Positions 1 to 9,266 of a stretch of DNA of 64,000 nucleotides are shown in pieces. Location: assembly GCA_002095305.1 (NCBI GenBank), contig MIEI01000010.1, positions 28,759 through 92,758 of the forward strand. The letters are read 5' to 3'. The notes under the pieces were generated by a model that was given only the letters and a program-made list of their open reading frames with translations, was not told where the DNA came from and searched no databases. Numbering within the stretch: the stretch's first letter is position 1; each line of letters opens with the position of its first letter. A program made the translations under genes and the position numbers. The stretch is from Pantoea brenneri. Its GTDB lineage: Bacteria; Pseudomonadota; Gammaproteobacteria; Enterobacterales; Enterobacteriaceae.

Positions 1-1596
1 ACCGAGAGCGTTGAGCTGCTTAAGGTGCGTAAAGAGACGCCGGAAGAGTATCGTCTGTCGCGTCCGGATGGCACCCGTGAAGCGGTCATTATCTCGCTCG
101 CCCTGTTGTTATTCTTCTTCAGCCTGCTGGTGCCGGCCACCCTGATGATCTGGCTGGTGCTGGCTGGCGCAGCGATGATCGCCGCCAGCCTGTGGCTGCT
201 CTATCGGGTTCCTGGTGAACGCGGCCTGCGTGATATTCACTGTCTGCGCGGCGCGCCGAAGCGCTGGGGCCTGTTCAGCGAGTCTAATCAGGAACAGAGC
301 AACATCACGCTGGGGATTATCGACCTCGCCTATCCGCCGCACTGGCAACCTTATGTGGCGCACGATCTCGGTCAGGTTACCGATGTGGAAATCTACCTGA
401 ACCGTCAGGTGGTGCGTCAGGGCCGGTTCCTTTCGCTGCAGGATGAAGTGAAAAACTTTCCCATCCAGCGCTGGCGTAAAAACGTGGTGCTGGCCTGTGG
501 TTCGCTGGCGGTGCTGGCCCTGCTGGTGACCTGGATCCCGCTCAGCATGCCGATCAAACTCAGCCTGGCCTGGGCTAAAGGCACCGACAGTCTGGAAGTG
601 AGCAGCGTTGATAAGCTCAGCAGCGTGCCGCTGAATATCGGTGATAGCCTCAAGGTCACCGGCACCGGCATGTGTTCGGTGCCTGACAATTATCAGAGCA
701 ACCGTAATTACGCCTTTATGCCGTTCGACTGCTCGGCGGTCTACTGGAATAACGCGACGCCTCTGCCGCAGCCGCAGTCGGACATCATCGACAAGGCCGC
801 CGCCCTGCTGGAGACCACGACACGGCAGCTGCACCCGGAAACCAACACCGATCCGAAACTGAACCCGCAGCTGGCCTCCGCGATTCAGAAATCCGGCATG
901 ATCCTGCTGGATGACTTCTCCGATCTGGTGATGAAGACGCAGGATTTGTGTAATCAGCCGCAGGATTGCGTGCGGTTAAAGAACGCACTGGTCAATTTAG
1001 GCAACGCGAAAGACTGGGAAGCGCTGGTGCGCCGGGCCGACTCGGGTCAGCTGAACGGTATGAATGTGCTGCTGCGTCCGGTCAGTGCCGAGGCGCTGGA
1101 AAACCTGGTGAATACCGCCACCTCGACCTTCTTCTTTCGTGAAACCCGGCGCGCGGCGGAAAACCTTAACAGCCCACCGCCAGGCGGTTTCCTGATTGTC
1201 AGCGATGAGGGTCGCCAGCTGGTGAATCAGCCTCAGCCGAGCGTTTCCCTGTTTGACCTCGATCCGCCGTCTCAGTGGCGCGAGCTGCAGCGTATGTCCA
1301 CTATGCTGCTGCACACGCCGTTCAGCGCCAGCGGCATTATCACCAGCCTGTCGACCGATGCCAACGGCACCCGCCACATCGCGCTGCATAATGAGCCGGA
1401 TGCGATGGCGCAGTGGCGTTATCTCGGCACCGCCCTGCTGCTGCTGGTGCTGGTTACCTGCGCAGTGATCAACGGTCTGCTGGCGCTGCGCCGCATGCAC
1501 CGTAATCGTCAGCGGATGACCGATATCCAGCACTATTACGACAAGTGCTTCAACCATAACCTCGGCACTTTGCAGGGTGTGCGCTCGTTATTCTGA
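1..1596 (+). CDS. igaA: IgaA/UmoB/YrfF family Rcs-inhibiting membrane protein, 5' end outside window
   Basis: This is the C-terminal three quarters of IgaA, the inner-membrane protein that restrains the Rcs envelope-stress phosphorelay; the open frame runs through base 1, so the N-terminus is missing. About 531 residues are visible, against roughly 710 in the family. Two adjacent hydrophobic spans lie near visible residues 31-75 and a third near 160-185. A large periplasmic region with paired cysteines follows (MCSVPD, PFDCSA, LCNQPQDC), then a last membrane span near residues 480-500 and a short cytoplasmic tail. The next gene, yrfG, starts 53 bases on, as in E. coli. Identity rests on recognised sequence, topology and synteny. 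Confidence 0.95.
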   Translation, partial: TESVELLKVRKETPEEYRLSRPDGTREAVIISLALLLFFFSLLVPATLMIWLVLAGAAMIAASLWLLYRVPGERGLRDIHCLRGAPKRWGLFSESNQEQSNITLGIIDLAYPPHWQPYVAHDLGQVTDVEIYLNRQVVRQGRFLSLQDEVKNFPIQRWRKNVVLACGSLAVLALLVTWIPLSMPIKLSLAWAKGTDSLEVSSVDKLSSVPLNIGDSLKVTGTGMCSVPDNYQSNRNYAFMPFDCSAVYWNNATPLPQPQSDIIDKAAALLETTTRQLHPETNTDPKLNPQLASAIQKSGMILLDDFSDLVMKTQDLCNQPQDCVRLKNALVNLGNAKDWEALVRRADSGQLNGMNVLLRPVSAEALENLVNTATSTFFFRETRRAAENLNSPPPGGFLIVSDEGRQLVNQPQPSVSLFDLDPPSQWRELQRMSTMLLHTPFSASGIITSLSTDANGTRHIALHNEPDAMAQWRYLGTALLLLVLVTCAVINGLLALRRMHRNRQRMTDIQHYYDKCFNHNLGTLQGVRSLF

Positions 1597-1649
1597 GCCC
1601 TGCCCTTCTGTGCTACCCTGTCGCCCGGTTTTTTACAGGGTGAGACACC

Positions 1650-2300
1650 ATGATCGTCGACTGGTCTGAGATTGATACCGTACTGCTGGATATGGACGGC
1701 ACGCTGCTGGATTTGTCGTTTGACCGTCACTTCTGGCTGGAGCATGTGCCTGCCATCCTCAGCCAGCAACGCGGCATCACGCCGGATGAGGCGGAACAGA
1801 TCATCGCGGAAAAGTATCAGGCCGTAGCTCATACGCTAAACTGGTATTGTCTGGATTACTGGGCGCAGGCACTGGCGCTGGATATCCGCACCATGACCTG
1901 GGAACTGCGCAGCCGCGTGGCGCTTCGTGCCGATACGCTGCCGTTTCTGCAGGCACTGCGACGCGCAGGCAAGCGCACCATTCTGCTCACCAATGCGCAT
2001 CCTTACAATCTGGACGTCAAACTGGCGCAGACAGGTTTAGCGCCACACCTTGATTTATTACTTTCTACCCATACCTTTGGGTATCCGAAAGAAGACCAAC
2101 GTTTATGGCAGGCGGTACAACAGCACACCGGCTATTGCGCACGGCGTACGCTGTTTATCGATGACAGCGAAGTGATTCTGGATGCGGCGAAGTTAGCCGG
2201 CATCGGCTGGTGCTTAGGCGTAAGTAATCCCGATTCGGGCCGTCCTGAGCAAATCTTCGAGCGTCACGTCGCGGTGAGCGATTACCAGACGCTGATCTGA
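1650..2300 (+). CDS. yrfG: GMP/IMP nucleotidase YrfG (HAD hydrolase)
   Basis: A 216-residue HAD-superfamily phosphatase. In E. coli YrfG dephosphorylates purine nucleotides such as GMP and IMP. HAD motif I is clear near residues 11-17 (DMDGTLLD), with the catalytic aspartate pair. Motif II is LLTNAHP near residue 113, and the late acidic motif is FIDDSE near residue 170. The start ATG follows GGTGAGA at a normal distance. It lies between igaA and hslR with only 13 bases before hslR, so it is probably cotranscribed with the heat-shock pair downstream. Length agrees with the family (about 220 residues). Confidence 0.93.
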   Translation: MIVDWSEIDTVLLDMDGTLLDLSFDRHFWLEHVPAILSQQRGITPDEAEQIIAEKYQAVAHTLNWYCLDYWAQALALDIRTMTWELRSRVALRADTLPFLQALRRAGKRTILLTNAHPYNLDVKLAQTGLAPHLDLLLSTHTFGYPKEDQRLWQAVQQHTGYCARRTLFIDDSEVILDAAKLAGIGWCLGVSNPDSGRPEQIFERHVAVSDYQTLI

Positions 2301-2313
2301 GTCAGGAGCAGCA

Positions 2314-2715
2314 ATGAAAGAGAAAAGCAGCGAAGGCGTGCGCCTCGATAAGTGGCTGTGGGCAGCCCGCTTTTATAAAACCCGTGCGCTGGCGCGCGAG
2401 ATGATTGAAGGCGGCAAGGTGCATTACAACGGTCAGCGCAGCAAACCCGGCAAGCTGGTGGAGCTGAATGCAGAGCTGACACTCCGCCAGGGCAACGATG
2501 AACGGACGGTGGTGGTGGTGGAAATCAGTAATCAACGCCGCCCGGCCAGTGAAGCCCAGCAGCTCTATCGGGAAACGGATGCCAGCATCGAAAAACGCGA
2601 GAAAGTGGCGCAGGCGCGCAAGATGAATGCCCTGACGATGCCACATCCCGATCGGCGACCTGATAAGAAAGAGCGTCGCGATTTGATGAAGTTTAAATTA
2701 TCGGGCGATGAGTAG
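2314..2715 (+). CDS. hslR: ribosome-associated heat shock protein Hsp15
   Basis: A 133-residue S4-domain RNA-binding protein. Hsp15 binds free 50S subunits that still carry nascent peptidyl-tRNA and helps recycle them after heat stress. The S4 fold covers about residues 9-70, beginning RLDKWLWAARFYKTR. The C-terminal tail is rich in lysine and arginine, as expected for an RNA-binding extension. An AGGAG ribosome-binding site lies six bases before the ATG. hslO follows 50 bases downstream on the same strand, the usual hslR-hslO pair. Confidence 0.96.
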   Translation: MKEKSSEGVRLDKWLWAARFYKTRALAREMIEGGKVHYNGQRSKPGKLVELNAELTLRQGNDERTVVVVEISNQRRPASEAQQLYRETDASIEKREKVAQARKMNALTMPHPDRRPDKKERRDLMKFKLSGDE

Positions 2716-2765
2716 CGCCGTCTTAACTGACGCGTCACCGCCCCGCCCCAACGAGAGAAAAAAAT

Positions 2766-3632
2766 ATGTCAGTCCAGGATCAACTGCACCGTTATCTGTT
2801 TGAAAATGCCGCGGTACGTGGCGAGCTGGTGAACGTCTCTAACACCTGGCGCGAAACCGTGAAGAACCACGACTATCCGGCCGCGGTGAATACCCTGCTG
2901 GGTGAGATGCTGGTGGCAACCAGCCTGCTGACCGCCACGCTGAAGTTTGACGGCGAAATCACCGTGCAGCTGCAGGGTGACGGTCCGTTGTCGCTGGCGG
3001 TAATTAACGGCAACAACAATCAGGAGCTGCGCGGCGTGGCGCGGATTAAAGGCGACATTCCGGCCGACAGCACGCTGAAAAGCATGGTCGGCAACGGCTA
3101 TCTGGTGATCACCATCTCTCCGGAGAAAGGTGAACGCTATCAGGGCGTGGTCGGGCTGGAAGGCGAGACGCTGGCCGAATGCCTGGAAGATTACTTCATG
3201 CGCTCAGAGCAGCTGCCGACGCGGCTGTTTATCCGCACCAGCGAGAAAGGCGCAGCCGGTATCCTGCTGCAGGTTATGCCAGCGCAGGAGACGGAGAAAG
3301 AAGCGTTCGACCATCTGGCAACGCTGACCGAAACCATCAAAACCGACGAGCTGATCGATCTGCCGGCCAATGAGGTACTGTGGCGTCTCTACCATCAGGA
3401 AGAAGCGACCCTCTACGATCCGCAGCCGGTGATCTACAAATGCACCTGCTCGCGTGAGCGCTGTGGCGAAGTCCTGAAAACGCTGCCGCAGGAAGAGGTC
3501 GATGAGATCATCGCGGAAGATGGCAAAATCGACATGCACTGTGATTACTGCGGCTCAAACTACGTGTTTGATGCTGTCGATATTGCCGGCATCCGTAGCC
3601 ATTCGCTGGAAAACAACGACCGTCTGCACTGA
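2766..3632 (+). CDS. hslO: redox-regulated holdase chaperone Hsp33
   Basis: A 288-residue Hsp33. It is a cytoplasmic chaperone switched on by oxidation: zinc is released from four C-terminal cysteines, the linker unfolds and the protein binds unfolded clients. The four ligands are present as CTC near residues 228-230, RCGE just after, and CDYC near residues 260-263. The N-terminal folding domain occupies about residues 1-180. Length is close to the E. coli protein (292). A G+C-rich hairpin with a short T run follows the stop, so the hslR-hslO unit appears to end here. Confidence 0.96.
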   Translation: MSVQDQLHRYLFENAAVRGELVNVSNTWRETVKNHDYPAAVNTLLGEMLVATSLLTATLKFDGEITVQLQGDGPLSLAVINGNNNQELRGVARIKGDIPADSTLKSMVGNGYLVITISPEKGERYQGVVGLEGETLAECLEDYFMRSEQLPTRLFIRTSEKGAAGILLQVMPAQETEKEAFDHLATLTETIKTDELIDLPANEVLWRLYHQEEATLYDPQPVIYKCTCSRERCGEVLKTLPQEEVDEIIAEDGKIDMHCDYCGSNYVFDAVDIAGIRSHSLENNDRLH

Positions 3633-3638
3633 TTTATC

Positions 3639-3659
3639 GGGCGGCTTTAGCCGCCCTTT
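3639..3659 (+). terminator. intrinsic terminator after hslO
   Basis: GGGCGGC pairs with GCCGCCC across a four-base loop (TTTA) and is followed by TTTC. The stem starts seven bases after the hslO stop codon. The U tract is short, so termination may be partial. Confidence 0.75.
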
Positions 3660-3819
3660 CCCGCCCCGCTCCGCCTATCCCCATAATTTTCTTGAGAAAT
3701 TATCTTTTTTTACTTTCATAACATCTTCAAAACGTTCGAAACATAGTCTTAACGCGCCCTGAGTCGCATTTTTAGATCACCAGACTTTTTCCCGAAACGC
3801 AGAGGAGTAAACTGCGCGC

Positions 3820-3934
3820 GATCGTGCAGCCGCCCATAATCCAGAGGCAGATGCCTGAACCGGCCTGCTTTTCGGATGCGGCAAGCTGGCGACGGGCTGT
3901 TAACCCTCAATGAAGGGTGCCGGGCGGCACGATC
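3820..3934 (+). promoter_or_regulatory. structured leader upstream of pckA (candidate cis-acting RNA)
   Basis: The 352-base gap between hslO and pckA holds no gene. Bases 3820-3835 (GATCGTGCAGCCGCCC) can pair with 3922-3934 (GGGCGGCACGATC), giving 13 pairs with a three-base bulge. Inside this closing stem lie smaller hairpins: AGGCA-GA-TGCCT near 3845-3856 and ACCCT-CAATGA-AGGGT at 3903-3917. A further small hairpin, TCTGC-TTT-GCAGA, lies just before the pckA ribosome-binding site. I do not recognise it as a named riboswitch. The pairing is directly visible; any regulatory role, and whether the transcript starts upstream of 3820, is inference. Confidence 0.35.
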
Positions 3935-3984
3935 CCAACCTATCTCTGCTTTGCAGAACAGACACCGATTTAAGGAGCAGTAAA

Positions 3985-5604
3985 ATGCGCGTTAACGGCC
4001 TGACCTCGCAAGACCTTGCCGCTTTGGGCATCGTGGATACCACGGAAGTGGTCTACAACCCTGATTACGACACGCTGTTTCAGGAAGAGACACGCCCGGA
4101 CCTCGATGGTTTTGCACGTGGCACCCTGACGCAGAGCGGCGCGATTGCCGTGGATACCGGGATTTTTACCGGGCGATCGCCAAAGGATAAGTACATTGTG
4201 CGTGACGACACCACGCGCGATACCCTGTGGTGGAACGATCAGGGCACCGGCAAAAACGATAATCAGCCGCTGTCGCAGGAGACCTGGAACGCGCTGAAAG
4301 CGTGCGTTACCCGGCAGCTTTCCGGCAAGCGCCTGTTTGTGGTGGATGCCTTCTGCGGGGCCAATGCCGACTCCCGCCTGAGCGTACGCTTCGTCACCGA
4401 GGTGGCCTGGCAGGCGCACTTCGTGAAAAACATGTTTATCCAGCCGGATGAGGCGGAGCTGGCCAGCTTTACCCCCGACTTCGTGGTGATGAACGGCGCG
4501 AAATGCACCAACCCGGACTGGCAGGCGCAGGGGCTGCATTCAGAGAATTTCGTTGCCTTCAACCTGACCGAGCGGATGCAGTTGATCGGCGGAACCTGGT
4601 ACGGCGGCGAGATGAAAAAAGGGCTGTTCGCGGTGATGAACTACCTGCTGCCGCTGAAAGGCATTGCTTCTATGCACTGTTCCGCCAACGTCGGCAAAGC
4701 GGGCGACGTTGCGGTGTTCTTTGGCCTGTCCGGCACCGGCAAAACCACGCTCTCCACCGATCCACAGCGTCAGCTGATTGGCGATGATGAGCACGGCTGG
4801 GATGACGACGGGGTGTTTAACTTCGAGGGTGGCTGCTACGCCAAAACCATCAACCTCTCTGAGCAGGCCGAGCCGGAGATCTACCATGCGATTCGCCGCA
4901 ATGCGCTGCTGGAGAATGTGGTGGTGCGCGAAGATGGCAGCGTCGATTACGCCGACGGCAGTAAAACCGAAAATACCCGCGTCTCTTACCCGATCGACCA
5001 TATCGACAACATCGTGCGGCCGGTCTCCAAAGCGGGCCACGCGAAGAAGGTGATCTTCCTGACCGCCGATGCCTTTGGCGTGCTGCCACCGGTCTCCCGC
5101 CTGACCCCTGAGCAGACTCAGTATCATTTCCTGTCGGGCTTTACCGCCAAGCTGGCCGGTACCGAGCGCGGTGTGACTGAGCCGACGCCGACCTTCTCTG
5201 CCTGCTTCGGCGCGGCGTTCCTGACGCTGCATCCGACGCAGTACGCCGAAGTGCTGGTGAAGCGGATGGAAGCGGCCGGGGCGCAGGCTTATCTGGTTAA
5301 CACCGGCTGGAACGGCAGCGGCAAACGTATCTCTCTGAAGAACACCCGCGCCATCATCAACGCGATTCTGGCCGGTGAACTGGATGATGCACCGACAGAA
5401 ACGCTGCCGATTTTTAATCTGCAGATGCCGGTGAGTCTGGGTGAGCTGAATGCCGATACGCTCGATCCGCGTCGCAGCTGGGAAAGCGAGGAGCAGTGGA
5501 CCGCAGCAGCCGAGGGTCTGGCGCAGCGGTTTATTGATAACTTCGCCAAATATACCGATAACGAAGCCGGTGCGGCGCTGGTCAAAGCCGGTCCGCAACG
5601 CTAA
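3985..5604 (+). CDS. pckA: phosphoenolpyruvate carboxykinase (ATP)
   Basis: A 539-residue ATP-dependent PEP carboxykinase, which turns oxaloacetate plus ATP into phosphoenolpyruvate, CO2 and ADP as the first committed step of gluconeogenesis. The kinase P-loop [11 protein letters not shown] lies near residues 246-256, followed by the metal-binding [11 protein letters not shown] block. The PEPCK-specific FTGRSPKDK segment is near residue 60. An in-frame upstream ATG at 3910 exists. The start at 3985 is preferred because TAAGGAGCAG sits just before it and the protein then begins [11 protein letters not shown], collinear with E. coli PckA (540 residues). It is monocistronic, with a terminator immediately downstream and an unusual structured leader upstream. 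Confidence 0.97.
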   Translation: MRVNGLTSQDLAALGIVDTTEVVYNPDYDTLFQEETRPDLDGFARGTLTQSGAIAVDTGIFTGRSPKDKYIVRDDTTRDTLWWNDQGTGKNDNQPLSQETWNALKACVTRQLSGKRLFVVDAFCGANADSRLSVRFVTEVAWQAHFVKNMFIQPDEAELASFTPDFVVMNGAKCTNPDWQAQGLHSENFVAFNLTERMQLIGGTWYGGEMKKGLFAVMNYLLPLKGIASMHCSANVGKAGDVAVFFGLSGTGKTTLSTDPQRQLIGDDEHGWDDDGVFNFEGGCYAKTINLSEQAEPEIYHAIRRNALLENVVVREDGSVDYADGSKTENTRVSYPIDHIDNIVRPVSKAGHAKKVIFLTADAFGVLPPVSRLTPEQTQYHFLSGFTAKLAGTERGVTEPTPTFSACFGAAFLTLHPTQYAEVLVKRMEAAGAQAYLVNTGWNGSGKRISLKNTRAIINAILAGELDDAPTETLPIFNLQMPVSLGELNADTLDPRRSWESEEQWTAAAEGLAQRFIDNFAKYTDNEAGAALVKAGPQR

Positions 5605-5641
5605 AAAAAACCGGCGCGGCACCCTGCCCGCGCCGGTTTTT

Positions 5642-5643
<2 letters not shown>
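5605..5643. terminator. bidirectional terminator between pckA and envZ
   Basis: An A8 run, the stem ACCGGCGCGG / CCGCGCCGGT and a T8 run lie in the 37 bases between the pckA stop and the envZ stop. It can therefore terminate both convergent transcripts. Confidence 0.9.
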
Positions 5644-7004
<1,361 letters not shown>

Positions 7005-7008
<4 letters not shown>

Positions 7009-7724
7009 GCTTTACTGCCGTCCGGTACAAAGACGTAGCCCAGGCCCCAGACGGTCTGGATATAACGCGGATGCGCCGGGTCCTCTTCCACCATACGACG
7101 CAGGCGGGAGATCTGTACGTCGATCGAGCGTTCCATGGCGCTGTATTCGCGGCCACGTGCCAGGTTCATCAGCTTATCGCGCGACAGCGGCTCACGTGGA
7201 TGGCTGACCAGCGCTTTCAGCACCGCGAACTCGCCGCTGGTGAGTGGCATTGGCTCATCTTCGCGGAACATCTCACGGGTACCGAGGTTGAGCTTGAACT
7301 TACCAAAGGCGATGACCGCCTCTTCCTGTGAAGGCGCGCCCGGCAGTTCATTGGCCTGACGACGCAGCACCGCCCGGATACGGGCCAGCAGTTCACGCGG
7401 GTTAAACGGTTTCGGGATGTAGTCATCCGCGCCGATTTCCAGCCCGACGATGCGATCCACTTCTTCGCCCTTGGCGGTCACCATAATGATTGGCATCGGG
7501 TTGCTCTGGCTGCGCAGACGGCGACAGATCGACAGGCCATCTTCGCCAGGTAACATCAGGTCGAGCACCATCAGATGAAAAGATTCACGGGTTAACAAAC
7601 GGTCCATCTGCTCGGCGTTAGCAACACTGCGCACCTGAAAGCCCTGCTCGGTGAGATAGCGTTCAAGCAGTGCACGCAGACGCATATCATCATCGACGAC
7701 CAGAATTTTGTAGTTCTCTTGCAT
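7005..7724 (-). CDS. ompR: response regulator OmpR
   Basis: A 239-residue OmpR, the DNA-binding partner of EnvZ controlling porin genes. The receiver domain (residues 5-118) has the acidic pair DDD near residues 11-13, phospho-acceptor Asp55 within VLDLMLPGEDG, and the conserved lysine in KPFNPREL. The winged-helix domain (about 135-235) ends with the typical RYIQTVWGLGYVF. The ATG at 7724 is chosen over an in-frame TTG at 7730 because GGGAG lies at the right distance and the length then equals E. coli OmpR. The stop overlaps the envZ start (ATGA). The operon is divergent from the gap that leads to greB. Confidence 0.97.
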
Positions 7725-7889
7725 TTTCAACTCCCAAAGGCGCTATTGCCTGAGCCAACATTGTTAAAAAAAGATGCCTTATAGTGACAGTCATTAATGG
7801 TTTATATTCTAGCCGAAATTGTTACAAAGCATATTAAACAGCAGCTTATATTTAATTTAACCGCATCAGCACCGGGATATAACCGCTTT

Positions 7890-7974
7890 TCAGCCTGAAT
7901 AACAGAATTACGGCAATTCCGAAATATCGCTCTGATTTCTCTTCATCGCTGGCGTCAGAAACGCGCCAGTTTTT
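7890..7974 (+). ncRNA. candidate small transcript divergent from ompR (speculative)
   Basis: The gap 7725-8259 has no convincing protein gene before 8260, yet a terminator-like hairpin stands alone on the + strand: CTGGCG (7949-7954), nine-base loop, CGCCAG (7964-7969), then TTTTT. Nothing on the + strand upstream needs it, because ompR runs the other way. A promoter-like pair, TTTAAC at 7856 and TATAAC at 7878 with 16 bases between, would start an RNA of about 85 bases ending at this hairpin. This is an inference from signals only; I recognise no known sRNA. The hairpin could also simply insulate the downstream gene. Confidence 0.25.
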
Positions 7975-8259
7975 ATTCAGCCAGCAAATTCAGCAGGTTA
8001 ACAGAGAATTTGACTTAAACATCAGCCATCATTGTTGATTAGCTCTAGATAATCTACAGCATTGCCGCTTTCGCAGCATAAAATTCCAGCAAACCGTTTA
8101 TTCCCGCCAGACTTCTCTCGGATTATTTTGACCGACGCCTTTAGCAAGGCCAGTTAAAAATAAAGTTCATTAAATCAATCAGTAAAGCCAACTTTTCGCC
8201 CCGGAAAATTTCAACCAGACTGCTCTGGCATCAATTGACGTCTCAACGGGGATAACACA

Positions 8260-8502
8260 ATGAAAAAAACAATTTTACTGCTGAGCGCGCTGGCATTTGG
8301 CAGCGTCAGCCCAACTTACGCAGCTATCGCTACAGGTGAAGCGGCGGGCGCTCAGGCGACCACCACTGCACAAGGGAACTCTAATGCCATCGGCGTCGGC
8401 GCGGTTGCCGCCCTGCTCGGTGTCGCACTGGCTACCGCCGGTGGCGGCGGTGACGGACACGGCAGCACCTCGACGACCACGGCGACCCACGCCGGAAAAT
8501 AA
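8260..8502 (+). CDS. small exported YjbE/GfcA-like protein
   Basis: An 80-residue predicted exported protein. It has a clear signal peptide (MKKTILLLSALAFGSV..TYA, cleavage after about residue 21). The mature part is very low in complexity: Ala/Gly/Thr-rich, a short hydrophobic stretch VGAVAALLGVALA near residues 47-59, then GGGG and a Ser/Thr run. This layout matches YjbE and GfcA, the first genes of the yjbEFGH and gfc exopolysaccharide operons. Here it stands alone, with no yjbFGH behind it. Ribosome-binding site GGGGAT precedes the ATG and a strong terminator follows. The stretch GGATTATTTTGA near 8119-8130 resembles an RcsB-type site, which would fit family regulation, but the match is weak. 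Function is unknown. Confidence 0.7.
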   Translation: MKKTILLLSALAFGSVSPTYAAIATGEAAGAQATTTAQGNSNAIGVGAVAALLGVALATAGGGGDGHGSTSTTTATHAGK

Positions 8503-8578
8503 TTTTTACCCTCTGCTTTATTGGCTTCAGTCACTATCGGCTTCAGAACACGTTTTTGCAGCCACCCTTTTCGCCGCC

Positions 8579-8633
8579 GGGGAAGTCAACGTGGGTTTTT
8601 AGACTTTAAAAACCCGTTCCCCGACTCTTTTTT
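8579..8633 (+). terminator. intrinsic terminator after the YjbE-like gene
   Basis: GGGTTTTT (8593-8600) pairs with AAAAACCC (8608-8615). An outer GGGGAA..CG / CGTTCCCC extension closes with a small bulge, and six T follow at 8628-8633. It separates the small gene from greB. Confidence 0.75.
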
Positions 8634-8689
8634 GCCACGCCCCCTTTGCCTTACACTGACGCTCTTTGATTCTTTCTGGCCAATGCAGC

Positions 8690-9166
8690 ATGAAAACCCG
8701 ACTGATTACCCGCGAAGGCTTCGATAAGCTGAAAGCAGAACTCGACTACCTGTGGCGTGAAGAGCGACCGGAAGTGACCAAAAAAGTCACCTGGGCTGCC
8801 AGCCTCGGCGATCGCAGTGAAAACGCCGATTATCAGTACAACAAAAAGCGCCTGCGTGAAATTGATCGTCGCGTACGTTACCTGACCAAAAGTCTGGAAC
8901 AGTTGCGCATCGTAGACTATTCGCCGCAGCAGGATGGCAAAGTGTTCTTTGGTGCCTGGGTCGAAATTGAAAACGATGACGGTGACGTTAAGCGCTTTCG
9001 CATTGTGGGTTATGATGAGATTTTCGGCCGCAAAGATTACATCTCCATTGACTCGCCGATGGCACGCGCGTTGCTGAAAAAAGAGGTTGGTGATGCCGCT
9101 ACCGTCGAGACGCCAGCCGGTCCGGCGCTGTGGTATGTCAATGAAATCCGCTATCAGGAAGGGTGA
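8690..9166 (+). CDS. greB: transcription elongation factor GreB
   Basis: A 158-residue GreB, which inserts its coiled-coil tip into the RNA polymerase secondary channel and stimulates cleavage of backtracked RNA. The N-terminal coiled coil (about residues 1-75) contains the acidic tip region LGDRSENADYQYNKKRL. The C-terminal FKBP-like domain contains FFGAWVEIEND and GRKDYISIDSPMARALL. The ATG at 8690 gives exactly the E. coli length and begins MKTRLITREG; an in-frame ATG at 8666 is upstream but unsupported. tex follows 100 bases downstream on the same strand. Confidence 0.96.
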   Translation: MKTRLITREGFDKLKAELDYLWREERPEVTKKVTWAASLGDRSENADYQYNKKRLREIDRRVRYLTKSLEQLRIVDYSPQQDGKVFFGAWVEIENDDGDVKRFRIVGYDEIFGRKDYISIDSPMARALLKKEVGDAATVETPAGPALWYVNEIRYQEG

Positions 9167-9266
9167 TTCAGAATATCGCTGAAAGCCGGCCGCATCTCTG
9201 GCAATTTCAACCATCAATCCGTATAACTGTCCGCTATTTCTCAACCCGGAAAGCAAGACAGTCCTG

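Noticed and set aside
3690..3800. CRP site upstream of pckA
   Set aside because: TTTAGATCACC gives one half-site only; the partner half does not match TGTGA.
3910..3984. N-terminal extension of PckA from the in-frame ATG at 3910
   Set aside because: It is not collinear with the family, lies within the structured leader and lacks a ribosome-binding site, whereas 3985 has AGGAG.
4540..5622. Long antisense open frame (360 codons) opposite pckA
   Set aside because: It mirrors the G+C-biased third positions of pckA, has no recognisable domain and no ribosome-binding site.
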